Shown one piece after another: positions 16,730-22,561 of a stretch of DNA of 22,561 bases. Source of the DNA: an uncultured Rhodocyclaceae bacterium (GTDB lineage Bacteria > Pseudomonadota > Gammaproteobacteria > Burkholderiales > Rhodocyclaceae). A model generated the notes under the pieces. That model saw nothing but the letters and a program-made list of their open reading frames with translations, did no database searches and was not told the origin of the DNA. Within the stretch, counting starts at the first letter, position 1. Every line of letters starts with the position of its first letter. The position numbers and the translations under genes are program-made. The DNA is taken from NCBI GenBank assembly GCA_903930805.1, contig CAIYZZ010000523.1:1-22561 (forward strand), in the 5' to 3' direction.

Positions 16730-17754
16730 CGCTGTAAGGCCCAGGCGACATGTTCGCGCACGAGTTCAGAAGGATGGTTCGCACGCGAGCGTAAAGCGTC
16801 GCTGGTCAGTTGAGAGCTTGGAGCATTCCCCAGTGCGACTGCAATATTCCGCAGCCAGCGTTCATGGCCGATGCGGCGGATCGGCGAACCGGCCAGCCGT
16901 GCGTTGAAGTCACGCTCGCTCCAGGCAAACAGTTCGACGAGCGTTGCGCTGTCGAGTCCGTGGCGCGGCGCGAAATCGGGTTCGGCCGTCAGCGGCGCAA
17001 AACGGTTCCACGGGCAAACCAGCTGGCAATCGTCGCAGCCGTAGATGCGATTGCCGATCAGCGGGCGCAGCTCGACCGGGATGCTGCTTGCCAGTTCGAT
17101 GGTCAGGTAGGAAATGCAGAGCCGCGCATCGAGCCGATAGGGTGCGATGAAAGCGCCGGTCGGGCAGGCAGTCAGGCAAGCGGTACAGTCACCGCAATGT
17201 GTGCCGGTGGGTGCGTCGGGTTGCAAAGGCAACTCGACGAACAACTCGCCGAGAAAAAACCAAGAGCCGGCCTCTCGCGTCAGCAGCAGCGTGTGCTTGC
17301 CGCGCCAGCCTAGCCCGGCGTTCTGCGCAAGTTCCACCTCCATCACGGGTGCGGAATCCGTGAAGACGCGATAGCCGAAAGTGCCGATTTCGCCCGCGAT
17401 GTGGTCGGCGAGCTTCTGCAAGCGGGCGCGCATGAGCCTGTGGTAATCGCGGCCCAGGGCGTAGCGCGAGATGACCGCATGGGTTGGGTCGTCAGAAAAG
17501 TCGGCGCTAGCGGGACGGCAATTCATGCGGCAGGTGATAACGCACTGCGTACCGGGTACCAACTCGGCCGGCCGGGAGCGCTTGGTGCCGTGGTGGGCCA
17601 TATAATCCATCTCACCATGGCAGCCCGCCGCCAGCCAATCCATCAGGCCGGTTTCCGCGAGGCCGAGGTCGACGCCGGCGAAGCCGACGGCGGCAAAGCC
17701 TAGGTCACTGCCCCAGTCGTGAATCTTTTCTTTCAGCCCGATCCAGTCATGCAT
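16717..17754 (-). CDS. queG: Epoxyqueuosine reductase
   Basis: This encodes 345 residues from the ATG at 17754 (MHDWIGLKEKIHDWGSDLGF). It is the last enzyme of tRNA queuosine synthesis, reducing epoxyqueuosine at position 34 with cobalamin and two [4Fe-4S] clusters. Ferredoxin-like Cys motifs are C187-x2-C190-x2-C193-x3-C197 and C240-x2-C243-x3-C247, with an additional Cys213. Asp133 in FTDSAPVMEVELA fits the proposed proton donor. SRYALGRDYHRLMR (96-109) is a family signature. The C-terminal ~50 residues form HEAT-like helices. A longer open frame to 17982 covers tsaE and is rejected. It is divergent from tsaE with overlapping starts, and convergent with the sulfurtransferase without an intervening terminator. 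Confidence 0.94.
   Translation of the reverse strand: MHDWIGLKEKIHDWGSDLGFAAVGFAGVDLGLAETGLMDWLAAGCHGEMDYMAHHGTKRSRPAELVPGTQCVITCRMNCRPASADFSDDPTHAVISRYALGRDYHRLMRARLQKLADHIAGEIGTFGYRVFTDSAPVMEVELAQNAGLGWRGKHTLLLTREAGSWFFLGELFVELPLQPDAPTGTHCGDCTACLTACPTGAFIAPYRLDARLCISYLTIELASSIPVELRPLIGNRIYGCDDCQLVCPWNRFAPLTAEPDFAPRHGLDSATLVELFAWSERDFNARLAGSPIRRIGHERWLRNIAVALGNAPSSQLTSDALRSRANHPSELVREHVAWALQRHPG
17499..17519 (+). repeat. Dispersed ~21-nt motif, copy 3 (antisense in queG)
   Basis: It reads AGTCGGCGCT-AGCGGGACGGC on the plus strand, opposite to queG, where it encodes PASADF. It differs from copy 4 at two positions. Confidence 0.5.
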
Positions 17755-18294
17755 GCCACCGATGATACCTGCCGCGAATACTTGTTGCCCGATGAAGCGG
17801 CCACCCTCGCGCTGGGCGCGGCCCTGGGTGAGATCATGACTCAAGACCTGCGCCCCGCTGCCGTCGTTTACCTTGAGGGCGACCTCGGTGCTGGGAAAAC
17901 CACGCTGGTGCGCGGACTGTTGCAAAAAGTCGGCGCTGGCGAGACGGCGAAGAGCCCAACCTACACTTTGGTTGAACCTCATGTAATTTCTGGATTAAAC
18001 TTATATCACTTTGATTTTTATAGATTCAATGTTCCTGAAGAGTTTCTCGATGCGGGGCTGGATGAATACTTTGACGACAATGGTGAAAACTGTCTCTGCC
18101 TGGTCGAATGGCCCGACCGGGGGCAGCCCTATTTGCCGTCGGCCGATCTGCGCATTCGCTTGGTTCTGGATGGCGCGGGAAGGAGTGCGCACCTCGAGTC
18201 AGGCAGCAAACGGGGGCAGGCATGGTTGAAGCAGCTGTCGCCACTGTTGGATGGACTCGTCGCGACGTCCTCCGCTTCACCTCCGCCAGCCTGA
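17749..18294 (+). CDS. tsaE: tRNA threonylcarbamoyladenosine synthesis ATPase TsaE
   Basis: This encodes 181 residues from the ATG at 17749. TsaE is the ATPase partner of TsaB/TsaD in N6-threonylcarbamoyladenosine (t6A37) formation. Walker A is GDLGAGKTT (44-52), followed by SPTYTLVEPH (69-78), YHFDFYRF and CLVEWPDRG. A GTG at 17719 would add 10 residues and overlap queG further; neither start has a Shine-Dalgarno. The first two codons form ATGCAT, whose reverse strand is the queG start. Codons about 76-98 (17976-18044) are very AT-rich (TTA, AGA, ATT, GTA), unlike the rest of the gene, yet encode the conserved family motif. The 3' end overlaps the proposed amiC start by 73 nt. Confidence 0.92.
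   Translation: MHATDDTCREYLLPDEAATLALGAALGEIMTQDLRPAAVVYLEGDLGAGKTTLVRGLLQKVGAGETAKSPTYTLVEPHVISGLNLYHFDFYRFNVPEEFLDAGLDEYFDDNGENCLCLVEWPDRGQPYLPSADLRIRLVLDGAGRSAHLESGSKRGQAWLKQLSPLLDGLVATSSASPPPA
17928..17948 (+). repeat. Dispersed ~21-nt motif, copy 4 (in tsaE)
   Basis: It reads AGTCGGCGCT-GGCGAGACGGC on the sense strand of tsaE (VGAGETA) and ends about 30 nt before the AT-rich patch. Confidence 0.5.
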
Positions 18295-19514
18295 TGCTGC
18301 TGGTTACACCCGTCGCCTGGGGGGCGACGGCACCGACCCTGCTGGGTGTGCGTGTCTGGCCGGCCAGTGATTACACCCGCGTTACCCTCGAATACAACAC
18401 GCCCCTGAGCCAGCCGCTGAAATTCACCCAGTTGCTGTTGAAAGATCCAGATCGGCTGGTGCTCGACATTGAAGGCGTCGAGTTCAATTCGGTACTCGCC
18501 AGCCTGCCGGGCAAGATTCTCGAAACAGACCCGCAGATTCGCCTGATCCGTGCCGGTCGTTTCAAGCCAGAGGTGGTACGCATCGTCATCGAGCTCAAGG
18601 GTGAAGTCAAGCCGCAAGTGTTCAGCCTCAAGCCCGTGGGCGAATATGGCCACCGCCTGGTGCTTGATCTCTACCCCGCTGAGCCACCCGATCCGCTCTT
18701 GGCGCTGCTGCAGAAGCATGGTGGCACCGACCCCTTCAGCCCGCCGGACAATCGACCTGCCCGCAAGCCGGCGGCATCGGTACCTGAAATTGATCGCCTG
18801 GTTACCGTAGTGATCGATCCCGGCCACGGTGGCGAAGACCCTGGTGCAGTAGGGCACGGCGGTAGCCTCGAAAAGAACGTCACTCTCGCGATTGCCCGAC
18901 GGCTCAAGGCGCGCATCGACGCCACGCCCAACATGCGTGCGCTGCTGACACGTGATGGCGATTACTTCATCCCGCTCCAGCAGCGTGTCGCCAAGGCGCG
19001 CCGCGTCAATGCCGACCTGTTTGTCTCGGTCCATGCCGATGCCTTCGTCAAGACGACGGCGCGCGGTTCTTCGGTGTTCGTCCTCTCCGAAAACGGCGCT
19101 TCGTCATCGGCGGCGCGCTGGCTGGCCAACAAGGAAAACGCGGCCGACCTGATCGGCGGCGTCAATCTCGGCGTCAAAGACCCGCACCTGGCGCGTACGC
19201 TGCTCGACCTGTCGCAAACGGCGACCCTCAACGATAGCCTGAAACTCGGCAAGGCCGTGCTGGGCGAAATCGGTGGCATCAACGAACTGCACAAGGGGCA
19301 TGTTGAACAGGCCGGCTTTGCCGTACTGAAGGCGCCCGACATTCCCTCCATCCTGGTCGAGACGGCCTTCATCTCGAATCCGGAAGAGGAAGCGCGGCTG
19401 ACGGACGACGGCTACCAGGACAAGATGGCCGAGGCGCTGCTGACCGGCATGCGGCGTTACTTTGCGCAGAACCCGCCGCTCGCCAAATCCAGGATCGCCG
19501 CAGTGGCGTTCTGA
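18222..19514 (+). CDS. amiC: Tat-exported N-acetylmuramoyl-L-alanine amidase (AmiC type)
   Basis: This encodes 430 residues. It cleaves the amide between muramic acid and the peptide stem, and helps daughter-cell separation. The N-terminus has a twin-arginine signal (WTRRDVLRFTSASLMLLV, about 11-28) with a cleavage region near VAWGA, as expected for AmiC. An AMIN domain (about 40-150) is followed by a Pro-rich linker and the Amidase_3 zinc domain (about 195-420). Metal and catalytic residues are H202 (DPGHGG), E217 (SLEKN), H271 (SVHADAF) and E381 (VETAFISN). There is no LysM tail. The start at 18222 has a GGGGGCAGG upstream and lies within tsaE (73-nt overlap); an upstream extension to 18108 reads only tsaE out of frame. 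An EnvC/NlpD-type activator is not in the window. Confidence 0.93.
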   Translation: MVEAAVATVGWTRRDVLRFTSASLMLLVTPVAWGATAPTLLGVRVWPASDYTRVTLEYNTPLSQPLKFTQLLLKDPDRLVLDIEGVEFNSVLASLPGKILETDPQIRLIRAGRFKPEVVRIVIELKGEVKPQVFSLKPVGEYGHRLVLDLYPAEPPDPLLALLQKHGGTDPFSPPDNRPARKPAASVPEIDRLVTVVIDPGHGGEDPGAVGHGGSLEKNVTLAIARRLKARIDATPNMRALLTRDGDYFIPLQQRVAKARRVNADLFVSVHADAFVKTTARGSSVFVLSENGASSSAARWLANKENAADLIGGVNLGVKDPHLARTLLDLSQTATLNDSLKLGKAVLGEIGGINELHKGHVEQAGFAVLKAPDIPSILVETAFISNPEEEARLTDDGYQDKMAEALLTGMRRYFAQNPPLAKSRIAAVAF

Positions 19515-19533
19515 GTTTCGCGCCGGGGCGGAC

Positions 19534-19542
19534 TGCTACAAT
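19534..19542 (+). promoter_or_regulatory. Extended -10 promoter element for ribF
   Basis: TGC-TACAAT (19534-19542) is an extended -10 (TGn before the hexamer) 35 nt before the ribF ATG; no clear -35 is present. It is flanked by CGGAC (19529-19533) and GTCCG (19551-19555), a short inverted repeat. Confidence 0.4.
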
Positions 19543-19577
19543 TCGCCGCTGTCCGTAACCTCTAAAACCTAGCGTCA

Positions 19578-20513
19578 ATGCAGCTTCACCGCACCTTCCC
19601 GGCGCAGGCAGCGTCATCCCGTGTGCTCGCCATCGGCAACTTCGACGGCTTGCATCTGGGGCATCGCGCCCTGCTCGAACGTCTAACCGCCGCTGCGCGC
19701 CGCCATGGCCTGTCGCCGGCGGTGATGACTTTTGAGCCGCATCCGCGCGAACTGTTCTCACCCGAGCAAGCGCCGGCGCGCCTTACCAGCCTGCGCGAAA
19801 AGCTGGCGCTGCTCGACAGCTGCGGCATCGAAGAGGTCTATCTGTTGCACTTCAGTCGCAGGCTGGCCGGCCTGACCGCCGAAGAATTCATCGAACGCGT
19901 GCTGGTGCAGGGTCTCGCGGTACGCCATCTCATCATCGGCGACGACTTCCGCTTCGGTAAGGGACGTGCCGGCGATTTCGCCATGCTGCAGGCGGCAGGG
20001 CAGCAACACGGCTTCGGCGTCGAAGCCATGCACACTATCGAAATCGGCGGCGAGCGTGTTTCCAGTTCCGCCGTGCGCGATGTCCTTGGTGCGGGCGATC
20101 TCGAACACGCGGCACGGCTGCTGGGGCGTCCCTACAGCATTGCTGGTCGCGTCGTGCATGGGGGCAAGATCGGGCGAAAGCTCGGCTTTCCCACCGCCAA
20201 CATTCAGCTGAAGCGCAAGCGTGTGGCCTTGACCGGTGTGTTCGCCGTAACCGTCAGCGGCCTTGACAAGCGCCATCTGCCGGGTGCGGCCAGTCTCGGT
20301 GTGCGACCCACCCTAGGCGTGGGTCTGCGGCCGGTGTTGGAGGTTCACCTCTTCGATTTCGACCGTGAAATTTATGGCGCACACTTGACCGTGCATTTTC
20401 TGCACAAGCTTCGCGACGAAGCGAAGTACGACACGCTCGAAGCCCTTACTGCCCAGATCGCCCGCGACGTGGCGGCGACCCAAGACTACTTTGATGGCAC
20501 ACATCATGGCTGA
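19578..20513 (+). CDS. ribF: Bifunctional riboflavin kinase / FAD synthetase
   Basis: This encodes 311 residues, the normal length. It makes FMN from riboflavin and then FAD from FMN. The N-terminal nucleotidyltransferase domain has [11 protein letters not shown] (19-29, the HxGH motif), [10 protein letters not shown] and [14 protein letters not shown], followed by [12 protein letters not shown]. The C-terminal flavokinase domain starts with [18 protein letters not shown] and ends with the helical [20 protein letters not shown]. There is no good Shine-Dalgarno at 19578, but the family N-terminus fits. It lies immediately upstream of ileS, as in E. coli (ribF-ileS-lspA). Confidence 0.96.
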   Translation: MQLHRTFPAQAASSRVLAIGNFDGLHLGHRALLERLTAAARRHGLSPAVMTFEPHPRELFSPEQAPARLTSLREKLALLDSCGIEEVYLLHFSRRLAGLTAEEFIERVLVQGLAVRHLIIGDDFRFGKGRAGDFAMLQAAGQQHGFGVEAMHTIEIGGERVSSSAVRDVLGAGDLEHAARLLGRPYSIAGRVVHGGKIGRKLGFPTANIQLKRKRVALTGVFAVTVSGLDKRHLPGAASLGVRPTLGVGLRPVLEVHLFDFDREIYGAHLTVHFLHKLRDEAKYDTLEALTAQIARDVAATQDYFDGTHHG

Positions 20514-20518
20514 CCAAA

Positions 20519-22561
20519 ATGGCTGACTATCGCAAGACCCTCAACATGCCTGACTCCCCCTTCCCGATGCGCGGCGACCTTGCCAAGCGCGAGCCGGGCT
20601 GGGTTGCCCAATGGCAGGAGAAACAACTCTATCAGCGCATCCGTGGAGCCAGTAAAGGCCGCCCGCGCTTCGTGCTGCACGATGGTCCGCCTTATGCGAA
20701 CGGCGACATCCACATTGGCCACGCCGTCAACAAGATCCTCAAAGACATCATCGTCCGCGCCAAAACGCTGTCTGGCTTCGATGCGCCCTACATTCCCGGT
20801 TGGGATTGCCACGGCCTGCCGATCGAGCACCAGATCGAAAAGACCCACGGCAAACACCTGCCGTCCGACCAGGCGCGCGCGCATTGCCGCACCTACGCGC
20901 AGGAACAGATCGAACGACAGAAGAAGGACTTCATTCGCCTTGGCGTGCTTGGTGACTGGGATCGCCCCTACAAGACGATGGAATACCGCACCGAAGCCGA
21001 TGAGATTCGTGCGCTTGGTGAGATGTACCGGTGCGGCTACCTGTTCAAAGGCTTGAAACCCGTTAACTGGTGCTTCGACTGCGGCTCGGCGCTGGCCGAG
21101 GCCGAGGTAGAATACGCCGACAAGAAGTCACCGGCCATCGACGTGGCCTTTGCGCTCGACGGCTCTGAACGTGACCGGCTTGCCGGCGCCTTTGGCATGG
21201 CGGCGCCACCCGAGAAAACCGTCTATGCGGTGATCTGGACGACGACCCCCTGGACCATCCCGGGCAATCAGGCGCTCAACGTCCATCCCGAGTTTGTCTA
21301 TGAACTGGTCGATACGGCGAAAGGTTTGCTGATTCTCGCTGCCGAGTTGCGCGCCCAGGCATTGGAACGATTCGGACTGGAGGGCAAGGTGCTGGGTGCC
21401 TGCCAGGGGATCGCACTCGACCGCATGGTCTTCCGTCATCCGTTCTACGACCGCGCCTCCACAGTATTTCTGGGCGACTACGTCACACTCGATACCGGCA
21501 CCGGCATCGTGCATAGCGCACCAGCCTACGGCGTTGAGGACTTCGATTCATGCCGCCGTGCGGGCATGAAGAACGACGAAATTCTCACTCCTGTGCAGGG
21601 CAACGGCCGTTTCGCCGAGGGTCTGCCCTTCTTCGGCGGTCTCAATGTCTGGAAGGCGAACCCGGAAATCATCGCCAAGCTCGCCGAAGTCGGCAGCCTC
21701 ATGGCCAGCAGCGAAATCACGCACAGCTACATGCACTGCTGGCGCCACAAGACGCCGATCATCTACCGTGCCACGACGCAGTGGTTTGTCGGCATGGATA
21801 GGCAACCGAATGAGGGAGAAACTCTGCGTAGCGCGGCGCTTGCTGCCATCGAGGCGACCGAATTCTTCCCAAGCTGGGGCAAGGCGCGCTTGCACGCCAT
21901 GATCGCCAATCGCCCCGACTGGTGCGTTTCGAGACAAAGGAATTGGGGCGTGCCGATTCCGTTTTTTCTACACAAGGAAACCGGTGAGCCGCATCCGCGT
22001 ACGCTGGAGTTGGTCGAGGCAGTCGCCCAGCTTGTCACGCAGGGTGGTATCGAGGCGTGGTTCGCACTCGATACTGAAGAGTTGCTCGGTCAAAGTGAAC
22101 ATGGTGCGGCCAAGTACGACAAGATGAGCGATACCCTCGATGTCTGGTTCGACTCGGGTACGACGCACTGGTCGGTGCTGCGCGGCTCGCATGAGGCCGA
22201 TTGCGCCTATCCGGCCGATCTCTATCTCGAAGGCTCCGACCAGCATCGCGGCTGGTTCCATTCGAGCTTGCTCACCGGTTGCGCCATCGACGGCCGCGCG
22301 CCCTACAAGGCTCTGCTGACGCATGGTTTCGTTGTCGACGGCAAGGGCATGAAGATGTCGAAGTCCAAGGGCAACGTCGTTGCGCCGCAGCAGGTCTCCG
22401 ACACACTGGGCGCCGAGATTCTGCGTCTGTGGGTGGCCGCCACCGACTACTCGGGCGAGCTGACCATCTCGAAGGAAATCCTCGACCGCGTCGTCGAGGT
22501 GTATCGACGGCTGCGCAACACGCTCAAGTTCCTCCTCGCCAACACGGCAGATTTTGACCCG
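20519..22561 (+). CDS. ileS: Isoleucyl-tRNA synthetase, N-terminal 681 residues (runs off right edge)
   Basis: The class I synthetase charges tRNA-Ile. The visible part begins [20 protein letters not shown], closely matching the E. coli start, and stays open to the window end. Marks are PPYANGD-HIGH (HIGH at 65-68), [11 protein letters not shown], the CP1 editing domain (about 200-400) with [14 protein letters not shown] and [12 protein letters not shown], then [28 protein letters not shown] and KMSKS at 612-616. The remaining ~250 residues (anticodon-binding domain and C-terminal zinc finger) are outside. The ATG at 20519 is 5 nt after the ribF stop; an identical ATGGCTGAC lies 13 nt upstream but leads to a stop after 6 codons. 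No T-box leader is present, as expected for a proteobacterium. Confidence 0.97.
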   Translation, partial: MADYRKTLNMPDSPFPMRGDLAKREPGWVAQWQEKQLYQRIRGASKGRPRFVLHDGPPYANGDIHIGHAVNKILKDIIVRAKTLSGFDAPYIPGWDCHGLPIEHQIEKTHGKHLPSDQARAHCRTYAQEQIERQKKDFIRLGVLGDWDRPYKTMEYRTEADEIRALGEMYRCGYLFKGLKPVNWCFDCGSALAEAEVEYADKKSPAIDVAFALDGSERDRLAGAFGMAAPPEKTVYAVIWTTTPWTIPGNQALNVHPEFVYELVDTAKGLLILAAELRAQALERFGLEGKVLGACQGIALDRMVFRHPFYDRASTVFLGDYVTLDTGTGIVHSAPAYGVEDFDSCRRAGMKNDEILTPVQGNGRFAEGLPFFGGLNVWKANPEIIAKLAEVGSLMASSEITHSYMHCWRHKTPIIYRATTQWFVGMDRQPNEGETLRSAALAAIEATEFFPSWGKARLHAMIANRPDWCVSRQRNWGVPIPFFLHKETGEPHPRTLELVEAVAQLVTQGGIEAWFALDTEELLGQSEHGAAKYDKMSDTLDVWFDSGTTHWSVLRGSHEADCAYPADLYLEGSDQHRGWFHSSLLTGCAIDGRAPYKALLTHGFVVDGKGMKMSKSKGNVVAPQQVSDTLGAEILRLWVAATDYSGELTISKEILDRVVEVYRRLRNTLKFLLANTADFDP

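Noticed and set aside
17755..17982. 76-residue N-terminal extension of queG
   Set aside because: It reads the tsaE gene backwards. Family members begin near MHDWIGLK.
18108..18221. 38-residue N-terminal extension of amiC
   Set aside because: It reads tsaE out of frame and would bury the Tat signal inside the protein.

Overview
The window is a GC-rich, gene-dense stretch of a bacterial chromosome. Gene order and protein families point to a betaproteobacterium, most likely Rhodocyclales (Dechloromonas/Azonexus/Accumulibacter-like). The supporting blocks are an RDD - DUF3106 - DUF3619 - ECF sigma block divergent from ilvBHC; pssA-leuA behind ilvC; and xseB-ispA-dxs-folE2 beside a Rieske oxygenase. 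This placement is inferred from remembered gene orders, not from a search. I see no insertion sequences, phage genes, CRISPR arrays, rRNA or tRNA genes. No gene-free stretch exceeds about 140 bases; the longest is the rpsP leader, 8251-8387.

Layout. (1) 1-1691, minus strand: ECF sigma factor, a single-pass membrane protein of the DUF3619 type, an exported helical DUF3106 protein, and the start of an RDD-type membrane protein. This looks like one operon. (2) 1798-8250, plus: ilvB, ilvH and ilvC (branched-chain amino acids), pssA (phosphatidylserine synthesis), leuA (leucine branch), and a YihY-family membrane protein whose TTG start overlaps the leuA stop. (3) 8388-10379, plus: the classic rpsP-rimM-trmD-rplS operon, with a good sigma70-type promoter and a strong bidirectional terminator. 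(4) 10444-14321, minus: xseB-ispA-dxs (nuclease subunit, then isoprenoid precursor enzymes), followed by folE2 with its own promoter. (5) 14417-16729, plus: a tightly overlapped three-gene operon of a Rieske oxygenase alpha subunit, a SpoIIAA-like protein and a mercaptopyruvate-type sulfurtransferase. (6) queG (minus, 16717-17754), divergent from tsaE-amiC (plus). (7) ribF and the first 681 codons of ileS at the right edge.

Most of this is housekeeping. The accessory-looking parts are the sigma/DUF3619/DUF3106/RDD module, which resembles an envelope-stress or anti-sigma circuit, and the Rieske/SpoIIAA-like/sulfurtransferase operon, whose substrate I cannot name.

Smaller sequence-level oddities are a 9-nt tandem repeat inside trmD, a sharply AT-rich patch inside tsaE, a roughly 21-nt motif found in four genes in different frames and strands, a 12-bp perfect inverted repeat just before pssA, and queG and tsaE apparently starting on the two strands of one ATGCAT palindrome. 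Four genes appear to use TTG starts. I found no convincing new defence or mobile system.
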